NCBI GenBank assembly: GCA_024364735.1
Contig: JAGFNQ010001179.1
Location: forward strand, 1 to 64,000
Length of the DNA: 64,000 bases
Direction: 5' to 3'
Origin: Boesenbergia rotunda
Lineage: Eukaryota > Streptophyta > Magnoliopsida > Zingiberales > Zingiberaceae
How positions within the stretch are numbered: the stretch's first letter is position 1; every line of letters begins with the position of its first letter. Made by a program: the position numbers and the translations under genes. The notes below the pieces were generated by a model. The model saw only the letters and a list, made by a program, of their open reading frames with translations, did no database searches and was not told the DNA's origin. Shown here piece by piece: positions 10,321-20,915 of the stretch.

Positions 10321-11340
10321 TTTAATTCAAATTGCACTGTCAGACGCGGTCAGAGCATCTGATCGTATCCGATTCGCTGCTGTTTGCCTCTGATATTTGA
10401 TTTACTGTATGATTTACTGCTCTAACAGTCTGATTAAGCTGCAGGTGACAGGGGAGGATTCAAACACTCAAGGAGAGGTCAATGGAGGCTTTCCATGGAG
10501 CAGGTTTGTCCAATTCTCCATTTCAGGTTGCAACGGCCGAGCTGCAGACTGGAGCCGAGACTGGGGCTTGGCTGAGGGGATCTCAGGAAGATCAGAGAGG
10601 GCTCAGTGGTAGCTGGCGTTGGCAGTGAGGTAGCCGGAGGCTACGGAGGATGTTGTCACCTGGTGCTGTGTGGAGAATCAAAAGGGCGGAAGTTGGCTTC
10701 GTGGAAGCAGAGTTCGAAAACTTGTGTTCTTGCCGCGCCTTGTGTTCTCCACAACTTGCTTGCTGTGTTCTTGAAGTTTTCATCACTTTGAGCAAGTGAT
10801 CGAGAAGCAATCATCCATTACTTGAGTGCTTGAAGGAGAGAACAAGGAGCTTGGAGTCCGACAGTGGGAAGACACGAAGAAGGGTTCTTGCGTGAGATCG
10901 CCACTGGGTGGAGCTCAGGGAAGCTTGCTGTGTTCTTGTCCTTGCTAAGTGTTTGAGTAAGATCCTTCTTGTTGTTTCTTTGTGCTTAAACTTTATCTGT
11001 GATTGAAACGCTGTGGAGAGGTTTCTCCACCGAGAAGGAGGTTGCGTTATATCCGGTGAAAGCCGGGGCTTGATCTGCCGACGATCAAGGGATCGCCCAC
11101 CTTAAGGGCACGCCAAGGAGTAGGGGCAAGTTATCCCTGAACCTTGTAAACCCTCTTGTTAGCGATCTTGGTAGTTGTCTTTGTTTGCTTTCATTTCTGT
11201 TTTCGTTTACTGCACTGCTTCATTTTATTTTACATCTTCCGCTGTGCTACTGATAAGTTGAGTGCAGAAAACTTGTTAAGTGCCAAGAAAAAGTGATTGG
11301 CTATATTCACCCCCCCTCTCTAGCCATCTCGTTTCCAACA

Positions 11341-11776
11341 TCCCCTTGCCACATGGTCTCTAATGAAGTGATGTTTCACTTCAATGTGTTTTGTCCTAGA
11401 ATGATGAACCGGATTTTTGGTCAAGTTGATTGTATTTACATTATCATACAAGACTTTGACCTTGGTGTAATGTAACTCATAATCTTCTAAGGTGTGCATG
11501 ATCCAAAGGAGTTGGGAAACACACCCACCTATTGCCACATATTCCGCTTCCGTTGTTGATAGGGCAACGCATGGTTGTTTCCTACTACTCCAACTAACTA
11601 AGGAAGACCCAAGGAATTGACATCCTCCACTAGTGCTCTTCCTATCTATCTTACAACCCGCATAATCAGAGTCGGTGTATCCAATTAGATCAACACTAGG
11701 GGTTCTAGGATACCAATGTCCAACATTGAGGGTACCTTTGACATACCTTAGGATCCTCTTGACTACAACCAAATGG
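11341..11776 (-). pseudogene. pol: Older copia element, RNase H fragment (left part)
   Basis: Read on the minus strand this encodes copia RNase H: KRILRYVKGTL, TDSDYAGC, KSTSGGCQFLG, STTEAEYVA and KHIEVKHHFIRDHVARG. The frame is open to the junction with element A at 11341, where the C-terminus is cut. At the other end it is interrupted by element B and continues at 20484. The left remainder should lie beyond the 5' end of element A, outside the window. Confidence 0.9.
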
Positions 11777-11886
11777 TGTTGGTGCAGACAACACCCAAGT
11801 CGAACCTGGGTTTTGATAATGGCAAAGGGTTCAAAAGTTAAGATGTTATGTTTATCTAACATGTTACTTGAGTATGCAAATTGAAG

Positions 11887-12197
11887 TCCTAGCGAAGGAC
11901 TGCTAGGCAACGAAAACCTAAGACCTGGCGAAGGACTGCTGGGCACCTAACGAAGGGCTGCTAGGAGTTGAAGACCTAGCGAAGGACTGCTAGGCACCAG
12001 GCGAAGGACTGCTTGGTACCGAAGACCTGGCGAAGGATTGCTAGGCACCAGGCGAAGGACAGCTTGGTACCGAAGACCTGGCGAAGGATTGCTGGGCACC
12101 AGGCGAAGGACTGCTTGGTCCTGAAAACCTGGCGAAGGACTGCTAGGCACCTGGCGAAGGACTGTTGGGCAAAAGTCCAACCGGAGGAACCGGTTGG
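11887..12197 (+). repeat. Hairpin-unit array and terminal stem-loop in element B LTR
   Basis: Units such as GACCTGGCGAAGGACTGCT followed by AGGCAC repeat about eleven times. CCTAGC and GCTAGG can pair around a GAAGGACT loop. The array ends in a strong hairpin at 12177-12197: CCAACCGG, five-base loop, CCGGTTGG. The same order is seen in the 3' LTR and, with different units, in element C. Confidence 0.8.
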
Positions 12198-12440
12198 CAA
12201 CAGGTAAATTCTCCTAAGAGGAGTAGGTGAGGACGCGTTCCCCGTCCAGGGAACAATAGGCGTCGGTTCAACCTAGGGCTCCATTTTGGAGACCCAAAGT
12301 CATAACCAAGACATCTACGGCTGTAAAATTCACTAACATACTTGCTTTATCATGTTTGGTACTAACCCTGGATGCAGGACCGAAGGAACGAGTTTCTGCA
12401 GCTCAGAACGCCTCAAAGGAAAGGGGCAGCAGCTGGGTTA

Positions 12441-12776
12441 GGCGCCCGGGAGGTCCCGGGCGCCCGAGGTCAAAGCCAAACAAGAGTTGATCAAGAAAAC
12501 GCTTCGGAAGCTCACCGGGCCAGGCGCCCCCAAGCTCCCGGGCGCCCCCATGCTCCTGGGCGCCCCGGATGCCTCGGGCGCCCTGGGTCCAAGCCAATGA
12601 AGCAGATAGAGTTCAAGTCAACGAGAAGCCAGCTGACCAAGTCAATCCGGGCGCCCCCTGCTTCCCGGGCACCCCCGTCAAACCTCGAGCCCGATCCTGG
12701 AGGGATAAAGGCTGATCGAGAGGTCTGCGGATCGAGTGACACGTGGAGGGCGCCCCCAGCGTCCCGGGCACCCCCA
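12441..12776 (+). promoter_or_regulatory. Array of GGCGCC pairs in element B LTR (U3)
   Basis: Pairs of GGGCGCC-type sites, about ten bases between arms, occur near 12441, 12530, 12560, 12648 and 12746. Each pair is an imperfect inverted repeat. The array ends just upstream of the TATA box. The same pairs recur upstream of the envelope-like gene in this element. Confidence 0.78.
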
Positions 12777-12782
12777 GGTGCA

Positions 12783-12792
12783 CTATATAAGG
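12783..12792 (+). promoter_or_regulatory. TATA box of element B 5' LTR
   Basis: CTATATAAGG lies directly after the GGCGCC array and about 420 bases before the LTR end. The 3' LTR has the same sequence at 20067-20076, and element C has TATAAATAG at the matching place (22567). Confidence 0.75.
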
Positions 12793-13204
12793 GGCTCGAT
12801 CCCCAAGGCTTCTAACACAATTCTTCCAACGCCAATACGCTCTTCGACTCAAGCGCTCTGCTCCGGAAACCTCCCATCTCGAGATTCAAGCGCCGCCGAC
12901 GACCCTTTGCTCCGAAGCACGATCCACACCAGGCGTCGGTAATGAAGAGTTTAATTTTCAGTTTACTGTACTACAACTGTAATATTTTTCTGTAAACATT
13001 TGCGCATATATATAATTGCCCGCAGAAAACGGTCAACGACCGTGGGCCTTGGAGTAGGAGCTGACCGCGACTCCGAACCAAGTAAAATCGCTTGAGTTCT
13101 TGTGTTGTGTTTTCAATTCCGCTGCGTATTCTCTTAACCTCGAATCCGAAAAGGTTTTTTATGATATTAACCCCCCCTTTATCATATTCTCTCGATCCAA
13201 CAAG

Positions 13205-13216
13205 TGGTATCAGAGC
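13205..13216 (+). other. Element B primer binding site
   Basis: TGGTATCAGAGC, two bases after the 5' LTR end, complementary to initiator Met tRNA. Confidence 0.93.
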
Positions 13217-13416
13217 GGGGAAGCTCAAATTTGGTGCAACCACCAATTTGAGAATTTTTTTTCGGATTTTCTTCAAATTTTTTTTAATCAAATTTTTATC
13301 GTTAATCGAGGTTGGTGCAACACCACTCGATAATTTCTTTTCTTCCCGCACTGCTAATCCAAGACCAAGTCTTGGGACATTTTTTTTCGTTTCTCTCTCT
13401 TTTCAGTAAATCCTAA

Positions 13417-15068
13417 ATGGCCATGCAAGAAGGCTTCAGTACCGCAAGATCACCGCTCTTCAGTGGGGAGGATTTCTCCTACTGGAAGAGTAGGATGGAA
13501 GTCCACCTGAAAACTCAGGTGGACATGTGGATAATAATCCAGTCCGGACTGGAAATTCCGAAGAATGCTGACGGAGTACAACAATCCTACATTGAATGGG
13601 ATACCGCCCTAAAAAGGAAAATTGAAGCCGATGCCAAAGCAACTCAAACACTTCAATGCGGTCTAACCAAAGAAGAGCTGAACCGGGTGGGTCCATTCAA
13701 CAGCGCAAAGGAACTCTGGGGTAAGCTAATTGAATTACACGAAGGAACCTCTGACACCCGAATCAGCAAGAGGGACCTACTACTGAATAAGTTGTATACC
13801 ATCAAGATGAACGACAGCGAATCTGCAGCTCAGCTCCACGCCAGAATTCAGGAGCTGATGAACGACCTACACACCATCGGTCACAAGGTAGAGAACTGTG
13901 ACTTGATTAGGTATGCTCTTAACGCCTTCCTTAGAAATACTTTGTGGGCATCTATGGTAGATGCTACAAAGTTTCAAGGGATCTTTCTAAAATCAAGTTA
14001 GATGAACTGTTTTCTGAACTAGAATTGCATGAGCAGACTAACTGCACCCTGGCCGAGAAAGGCATCGCTTTTGTTGCAGGTAAAACTGGAAAAATAACCA
14101 AGAAGAAGCCTCAACCTGCACCCGAGTCTGATTCAGATTCAGACTCAGAAGACAGCGAAGGAAATTGACCTAAGCTGGTTCGGCTAGCTCGGGATTACTA
14201 CAAAGAACTAAAAAACCAGACCAACAGAAGGAAAGCCAACCGAAGAAAGGAAGAACCAGCTGAACCCTCAAATGAAAAGAACAAACCAAATGTGACCTGT
14301 TACGAATGCAAAAAGAAGGGTCACTACAAGACTGAATGCCCCAATCTGAAGGAAACGAAGAAGACGAGAAAGAAGAAGGCCCTTCAGGCAACGTGGGACG
14401 AGTCCTCCTCCTCCGAAGAAGAAGAGGCCCCACAGTCGAACCTACTCGCACTAACCGCCTCAGAAGAAATCGAGACCGAGTCAGAATCGGAGCCGGACGA
14501 TGGCAAACTCACGTTTTCAGAGGATGGCAAAATCACTGTAAGTGGTTTTTCTAGAAATCAGTTAAACGAATTAATTGCCTATCTTTCTCGAGACTTGGCG
14601 AAAGCCAAACTCCGAGTCGAATCTCTCCGACAGGAAGTAAAACTCCTGAAAGAGGGAGCTGACTCTGGATCCTTAACTGAGAAGGTTCAAGAAGGAACCT
14701 CTACTCAAGTTGAAAAACTTGAGAAAGAGAACTCCTCCTTGAAAACTCAAGTCAAGGACCTCAGAACAGATTTAGAACGATTCACTTCTGGTTCCAAGGG
14801 TCTTGACATGATCCTTGGAAAACAGAAGTCGGTTCTAAATCGATCCGGGTTAGGTTATAGAACCAAGTCTAGACAAAGAACATACTATGCTGTACTGAAT
14901 CAGTCCAGACCTAAAGTTCAGGCATGGGTACCCAAACTGTGCCTGAATAAACAAACTGGATCAAATCAATATTGGATCCCCAAGGACAATATTCACATCT
15001 TGTCAAACCATTATCGTGACTTTAGTCCAGGGGGAGCCAAATTAAAAATAATATTCATAGTTAGATAA
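13417..15068 (+). pseudogene. gag: Element B gag, one frameshift and an in-frame UGA
   Basis: Copia-type gag starting MAMQEGFSTARSPLF; the start is shared with element C. The conserved KELWGKLIELHEG region lies near residue 105. The frame slips near 13963 where one base is missing (GATGCTAC against GATGCCTAC elsewhere). An in-frame UGA followed by C sits at 14166-14168; element C has UGA-C at the same place. Past it the frame is open through a CCHC zinc knuckle, CYECKKKGHYKTEC (near 14298), an acidic stretch, a long coiled coil and the SKGLDMILG region, ending at 15068. Length and domain order match gag of A and F, so this is a nearly whole gag gene in an element without pol. Confidence 0.88.
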
Positions 15069-15780
15069 ATTTCTATTCTTGTTTTTAAATTGCATGATTG
15101 CTTGTTTATTTAATTTCTGTAATTTACCATGCTTAGACTTAGGACTGGTTAGTTTAAGGACTGAACCAATTAACTGAAATTTGAACAACCTAGTATTGGG
15201 TGGCGGTGAGATGATAGTACGTTAGGGAAGCCTCTTCTAATAAGGTCAAGTATACTCTACTTGGTCTCTTTAGACTGGTGAAACTAGTCGAAGCTACCGA
15301 TCCAAGACCCAAACTAGTTAGACCAGAATTTTTCAAAAAAAATAATCTTGAAAATGAAATTTCATTAAAAGGCTTTGTCAAGGAAAGGGTTGATGATCCA
15401 ATAAGGCTACGGCCAAAGAAGGCCTAGTGCCTCGCCAAGACCTGGAAGCCAATTTTTGAAATTCAAATTCAAATTATTCTTTGTCAAATTCGAATCTAAC
15501 ACAAATTTTCAGTTAATTGTAGATTCACACATTTTTTTTAAATAAACTCAAAATCAACTGTTTTCAAAACTAATTTAAGTTTTTCAAAATTAATCATAAT
15601 TGTTCAAAATAATTCTATCTACTAAAACCTATCTCACAAAACCCATAAGGCAAACGTGATTGACAACTCTAGAATGGGTGAGAGGGTAAAAATTAACTTA
15701 AATAAAATTAAGTTTATCTTTGTACTGTTGTTTAGTACAAACATTAAATTCTGTAGCTTAGAACGGACTCGATTACTGCT
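15069..15780 (+). other. Element B non-coding stretch after gag, shared with element C
   Basis: No open frame of note. About 600 bases match element C at 24864-25480, including the segments near GATCCAAGACCCAAACTAG and ACAAAACCCATAAGG. In C this is the spacer between gag and pol. In B the match fades near 15690, which is where pol has been lost. Confidence 0.7.
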
Positions 15781-15793
15781 TGATTTAAATAAT

Positions 15794-15927
15794 AGTCAAA
15801 CCATGGTCAAAGCAGTCAAACCATAGTCAAACTAGTCAAACCATGGTCAGAGTAGTCAAACCATGGTCAAAGCAGTCATACCATGGTCAAAATAATTAAT
15901 CCATGGTCAAATGGTCAAACTGGTCAA
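15794..15927 (+). promoter_or_regulatory. Dense W-box cluster in the element B internal promoter
   Basis: A degenerate repeat of AGTCAAACCATGGTCAAAGC gives about eleven AGTCAA or GGTCAA hexamers in 134 bases. On the minus strand these are TTGACT and TTGACC, the W-box recognised by plant WRKY factors. Such density is far above chance. The cluster lies about 280 bases upstream of a TATA box. Confidence 0.65.
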
Positions 15928-15958
15928 CAAAACAACAAAGTTGCCAATTCCCACCTAA

Positions 15959-16212
15959 CCCGAGCGTCCGTGACTCCTCGGGCGCCCCCCACATCTCTTT
16001 CACTTCGTTTAAGGCAGAAAAACTACCATGTCTCCCTTACTAGGGCGCCCCGGTCCTTGCGGGCGCCCTCAGGACCTGTCAAAGGCAGCAAAGCTGCTAT
16101 CCTTTCTGACCAGGGCACCCGAGTCATCACGGGCGCCCCCGTCCAACAGTAGGTCACTGCCAAACGCAGTAGACACCTATCCCGGGCGCCCAAGCCAATA
16201 CCTCTATATAAG
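15959..16212 (+). promoter_or_regulatory. Internal promoter of element B: GGCGCC pairs and TATA box
   Basis: GGGCGCC pairs at about 15959-15988, 16043-16070, 16113-16141 and a single site near 16186 repeat the architecture of the LTR array, with arms about ten bases apart. TATATAAG follows at 16205-16212, then about 100 bases of leader before ATG at 16315. The layout (paired sites, TATA, leader, gene) mirrors the LTR. Confidence 0.65.
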
Positions 16213-16314
16213 CCACCCGAATTCCATTCATTTGCCACATCCAAAACGCTTCTCCTCTCTAACTCTTTTCTTTCCAAGGCGACCAAGTGACCCTCTTGTT
16301 TCCTAACCTCGACC

Positions 16315-17352
16315 ATGCCTCCCCGAATGGCTACTCGGTATAATTTTTGTTTCATTTTTTTGCATTTAAAATTATTTTTCTTAATTCCTTTCTTTTAAAC
16401 GCATGATTCTTATCTTAGAAAACGCCGAGCAAACCAATCAAACCCCGGTACCGAACCTAGCCCAGACCCTAGGTTCCCAACCCTAGAACTTTGCAATAAA
16501 TTTGATCGAACAACATATACACCTATAAAAACGAGTTATCTCAATAGGCAATTCTTCACTCAATCTTGTCCATTGGCCATGAATGTTATCAATTTTTACC
16601 AACTAGACAACCTTGTTTTCTGCACCCATCCTATTAACACAACCCTATGTGCAGAATTCTATAACAACATAGTTAGACAGAATGATCTTATGTTTGTCAC
16701 CACTGTTCAAGGGATGCCCTTGACAATCACTCCTTCGCTGCTCAACCGATTTCTTGGACTACGACTCTCTCGGTCCACCTTTTGCTGTTATCCACCTAGG
16801 GATCCTCCATTTGATGCTCCCTACTCTCATATTAACCTAGATACTCTACACTCCTACTTCTATAGGGATGCTAGGAACCCCTTGGCCAGACGATTTCAAT
16901 CTGTTGACCTTCAGGTCCAGGACTATGCTCTTTATAGAGTTCTAGTCCGCTGCATTCTACCATTATCCACTAGGGACGTCGCGACCATGCGCCCATTTCA
17001 TACCTTCCTTCTATACGCATTGATCCATCATCTTGATATCGACATTGGACTCCATATGTTCCACACGATTTTATATGCGTCCAGTGTTACCACTCAGGGG
17101 CGGGTACGCACCCCTTACTGCCACATCATCACCTCCATTCTTCATCATCACGGTTGTAACATTACTGACGGAGAGATGACTGCGATGACTGAATTTGATG
17201 AGATAGGTTTTAGGAACTTTTCCCTAGCTGGTATAGAGGTCTCTGGTACCGGGGTTTTATCGTGGAGACGTCAGCGGGCCGGACCCCAGATCGACTCTAA
17301 TGAGGAGATTGAGGTCGATGTTGGAGATCTCGCGGCCGAGATTCGACAGTAG
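16315..17352 (+). CDS. Element B envelope-like protein, two exons (in-frame extension to 17568)
   Basis: Exon 1 is 16315-16337, the intron 16338-16418 (GTATAA..TTAG, 81 bp), and exon 2 starts at 16419. Joining them keeps one open frame of about 318 codons to a UAG at 17350-17352. After that UAG the same frame stays open for 72 codons to 17568, giving a charged tail with coiled-coil character, as in A and F. Conserved features are FFTQSCPLA before the core, FYNNI near residue 88, and FLGLRLSRSTF. The family is known only as envelope-like or plant transposon protein; the function is unknown. I see no clear signal peptide or membrane span. The UAG may be a mutation or a read-through site. Confidence 0.72.
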
Positions 17353-17574
17353 ATGGACGATCCCCCACCTCCGACGACTGCCGAGACGCTAGCTCTATTT
17401 CAGACCGAGATACACAGTCTGAGGGAGGAAGTAGAAGCTAACCACGCAGAGTATATGGATGCTCACAGAGCCGATCGAGAGATCAGCGACGCACCCTACG
17501 ATGAGATGATGGCATTATTTCGATCTTGGCAGCCAGACTCTTCTGATCGTCCAGGTCCTTCCTCCTAGATTAGA

Positions 17575-19038
17575 TTGGCATTGTACTATTGACTATTTGA
17601 CTTACCCTTCTCAGTAGGGTTGACTTGTATTTGATTATGGTGTGACTATACTGGTCCTCTTTTTGACCAGTTGACTTATCGAGTTGACTAGTTGCTTTTT
17701 TTATTATCTGGTCTTTATCAGTGATTATGCTTGGTAGAATAGGATTACTCTACTTTTGCTTTTTTAAAAACTGCTTTATTTGATTTGAAAATCAGTTTTT
17801 AAAATAATTTTAAAACTGCTTTACTTGATTTTCAAAATCTTTTTGGCATTTCTTTTTAAAATAATTTTTTGACTTAGTTTTTATTTTCAAAAACTACCCT
17901 CTTCAAAACTAGGGTTTTTTCGCAAATGGACTTAGCCTAGGCCCTAACCCTAGAACTGCATGCACCTATAGATCTAGAAGCCAACATCTCACAAGCACCT
18001 TAGGGTACTTTTGACTGATAACCTAGAATAGGTTAAGATGCTTAGGTCTTTGCCTTGATTCAAGATGCTTAAGTCTGTGCATCTGTAGTAATTGGGGCAC
18101 TAAATACCAATCAACAGTAATCAGGTTAAGTGTCAAGTTTAGAAAATCTAACTTGAACAAAACACTTAACTTGACTAACCCCAGCGAAAACTACTGTCTA
18201 TAACAGTTAGTAAGTAGCTAATTGGGTTAGACAGGACCCGAGCAAGATAATTCAAATTGATTTGGTCTAAGTTTATATCTTGAATTGGTTCAGTACAACA
18301 CATTATTCTTTTGCTATATCATTATGCAATCAATTTTTTTGCTATATTGCTTTATTTTTTGATATATGACAAAGGGGGAGAGATTGGAAAGGAGAGAAGG
18401 TTTAAAATTTTTTTCAAGGTTTAAAATTTTTACAAGGTTTAAATTTTTTTTTTTCAAAATTCAAAATAAATTCTTTATCCTTTCTTCAAAAAGTACTTAA
18501 TCAAAGTTGCCTTCAAAACTATTTTTTACTGTTTTTAAGTACTTGATCTAAGTTGATTCCAAAATTGAGTCTAAGTATTTGACCCATGCTGTTTTTCAAA
18601 AGTGTTTCTAACTTAAGCTATGTTCAGAATTTTTCTAAGTACTTATTTTCAAACTTCTCTAATAGAAAAGTTTCTAAGTATAAACCTTCTAAAGTACTAA
18701 AGAGATTGATAATTTTTTTTAACTTCAGAAAATGTTTAGAAAATTGTCTAAGTTATTAACTTGAAAATTTTTCTAAGTGTAAAATTTCTGAGTATAAATT
18801 TTCAAGTACCCAACCAAATTTTTTTTTGGAAAATGGTTTCTAAAACGTCTTTTGAAAAATACTCTAAGTGTTGAAAAATTAATTCCATCTTAGACTTAGA
18901 AATTTTTCAAACCCCACGAATCTTTGAAAAACCTAGGGGGAGATTCCTTCCAGGGGGAGGAAACTAAACTGGTATTTTACCTATTTTGATTAACTTAACT
19001 TTTTGAACCGGGTTGCCATAAATCAAAAAGGGGGAGAT
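17575..19038 (+). other. Element B 3' non-coding region with polypurine tracts
   Basis: No coding region is supported. It is T-rich with runs of CTAAGTACTT-like words. Bases near 17930-18380 match element C near 28830-29290 closely. Purine tracts of the type AAGGGGGAG lie near 18366, 18936, 18953 and 19025, the last next to the LTR. Confidence 0.75.
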
Positions 19039-20483
19039 TGTTGGTGCAGACAGCACCCAAGTCGAACCTGGGTTTTGATAATGGCAAAGGGTTCAAAAGT
19101 TAAGATGTTATGTTTATCTAACATGTTACTTAAGTATGCAGATTGAAGTCCTAGCGAAGGACTGCTAGGCACCTAGCGAAGGACTGCTAGACAATGAAAC
19201 CCTAAGACCTGGCGAAGGACTGTTGGGCACCTAGCGAAGGGCTGCTAGGAGTCGAAGACCTAGAGAAGGACTGCTAGGCACCAGGCGAAGGACTGCTTGG
19301 TACCGAAGACCTGGCGAAGGATTGCTAGGCACCAGGCGAAGGACAGCTTGGTACCGAAGACCTAGCGAAGGATTGCGGGGCACCAGGCGAAGGACTGCTT
19401 GGTACTGAAGACCTGGTGAAGGACTGCTAGGCACCTGACGAAGGACTGCTGGGCAAAAGTCCAACCGGAGGAGCCGGTTGGCAACAGGTAAATTCTCCTG
19501 AGGGAAGTAGGTGAGGACGCGTTCCCCGTCGAGGAAACAGTAGGCGTCGGTTCGACCTAGGGCTCCATTTTGGACACCCAAAGTCAGAACCAAGACAGCT
19601 ACTACTGTAAAATTTACTAACATACTTGCTTTATCATGTTGGGTACTAACCCTGGATGCAGGACCGAAGGAACAAGTTTCTGCAGCTCAGAACGCCTCAA
19701 AGGAAAGGGGCAGTAGCTGGGTTAGGCGCCCGGGAGGTCCCGGGGGCCCGAGGTCAAAGCCAAACAAGAGTTGAGCAAGAAAACGCTTCGGAAGCTCAGT
19801 GGGCCAGGCGCCCCCAAGCTCCCGGGCGTCCCCGTGCTCTCGGGTGCCCCGGATGCCTCAGGCACCCTGGGTCCAAGCCAACGAAGCAGATAGAGTTCAA
19901 GTCAACGAGAAGCCAGCCGACCAAGTCAATCCGCGCGCCCCCTGCTTCCCGGGCGCCCCCGTCAAACCTCGAGCCCGATCCTGGAGGGATAAAGGCTGAC
20001 CGAGAGGTTTGCGGATCGAGTGACATGTGGAGGGCGCCCCCAGCATCCCGGGCGCCCCCAGGTGCACTATATAAGGGGCTCGACCCCCAAGGCTTCTAAC
20101 ACAATTCTTCCAATGCCAATAAGCTCTTCGACTCAAGCGCTCTGCTCCGGAAACCTCCCATCTCGAGATTCAAGTACCGATGACGACCCTTTGCTCCGAA
20201 GCACGATCCACACCGGGCGTCGATAATGAAGAGTTTAATTTTTAGTTTACTATACTACAATTGTAATATTTTTCTGTAAACATTTGCGCACATATATAAT
20301 TGCCCGCAGAAAATGGTCAACGACCATGGGCCTTGGAGTAGGAGCCGACCGCGACTCCGAACCAAGTAAAATCGCTTGAGTTCTTGTGCTGTGTTTTCAA
20401 TTCCGCTGCGTATTCTCTTAACCTCGAATCCGAAAAGTTTTTTACGATATTCACCCCCCCTATCGTATTCTCTCGATCCAACA
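19039..20483 (+). repeat. Element B 3' LTR (1445 bp)
   Basis: Starts TGTTGGTGCAGACAGC after the polypurine tract and ends CGATCCAACA, followed by the AATGG duplication. It has the same hairpin array, stem-loop (19461-19481), GGCGCC pairs (about 19723-20057) and TATA box (20067-20076) as the 5' LTR. Confidence 0.95.
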
Positions 20484-20915
20484 AATGGGACTCTTTGGCA
20501 CAAGATTGGTATCTTGCACACATACCTACCGCAAAAAGTATATCGGGTCTACTAGCGGTTAGGTATAGGAGGTTACCAATCATGCTCCTATATTGCTTAG
20601 AGTCTACCATTTTCCCTTCAAGGTCACTATCCATTTTCACATTGGTTCCTATGGGTGTAGATGCTAGCTTAGCATTTTCTAAACCAAATTTCATTAATAT
20701 CTCCTTAGCATATTTAGTTTGAAAGACATGTGTCCCTTCATTAGTTTACTTAACTTGAAGGCCTAAAAAGAATGTTAACTCTCCTACATGACTTATTTCA
20801 AATTCATCTTCCATACACTTGATGAATTCTTGTAGGGAGTCATTATTTGTTGACCAAAAATGATATCGTCTACATAGACTTGGGCAACAAATATGTCCTT
20901 GTCCTTAGATACCAT
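20484..20915 (-). pseudogene. pol: Older copia element, reverse transcriptase to RNase H fragment (right part)
   Basis: On the minus strand this reads FVAQVYVDDIIF (the YVDD box), GELTFFLGLQV, KYAKEILMKFG, YRSMIGNLLYLTASRPDILFAVG and CARYQSCAKESH. It joins 11776 exactly once element B and one copy of AATGG are removed. One in-frame stop follows GLQVK. The N-terminal side is cut by an LTR fragment at 20916. Confidence 0.9.

Larger units (their letters stand above)
1..11340 (+). mobile_element. Element A: Sirevirus-type Ty1/copia retrotransposon, 5' end outside window
   Basis: The order is 5' LTR (partial), PBS, gag, protease-integrase-RT-RNase H, a non-coding spacer, an envelope-like gene, a cluster of polypurine tracts and a 3' LTR. 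The pol domain order with integrase before reverse transcriptase marks Ty1/copia, and the long gag with a CCHC knuckle plus an extra 3' gene marks the Sirevirus (SIRE/Maximus) group. The two LTRs can be compared over the 5' copy's 930 bases; by eye they differ by about 13 substitutions, mostly transitions, and three small indels, so the insertion is fairly young. The 3' flank is a minus-strand copia RNase H gene, so A landed inside an older element. The expected target duplication on the left (TCCCC) lies outside the window. Confidence 0.93.
9224..11340 (+). repeat. Element A 3' LTR (2117 bp)
   Basis: The LTR starts TGTTGATGCAG directly after the polypurine tract and ends TTTCCAACA. From 5' to 3' it holds a hairpin-unit array (9345-9800), an inverted-repeat array (9831-10320) and the leader-like part shared with the 5' LTR. 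The element F LTR (53265-55410, minus strand) has the same plan. Confidence 0.93.
11777..13202 (+). repeat. Element B 5' LTR (1426 bp)
   Basis: Starts TGTTGGTGCAGACA and ends CGATCCAACA, with the PBS two bases later. It is nearly identical to 19039-20483. It contains a hairpin-unit array, a perfect stem-loop, an array of GGCGCC pairs and a TATA box. Confidence 0.95.
11777..20483 (+). mobile_element. Element B: non-autonomous Sirevirus with gag and envelope-like gene but no pol
   Basis: Both LTRs, a PBS, polypurine tracts and a perfect target duplication (AATGG at 11772-11776 and 20484-20488) are present, so the ends are certain. Inside are gag (13417-15068), a long non-coding stretch, an internal promoter and a spliced envelope-like gene. 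No protease, integrase, reverse transcriptase or RNase H can be found in any frame between 15069 and 19038. Non-coding parts on both sides of the missing pol match element C. B must therefore have moved using enzymes from another element. Confidence 0.93.

Noticed and set aside
12372..12815. Proline- and arginine-rich open frames in the element B LTRs (also 19656-20099)
   Set aside because: They are by-products of the GGCGCC arrays, overlap the TATA box, and have no homologous frame in element C.
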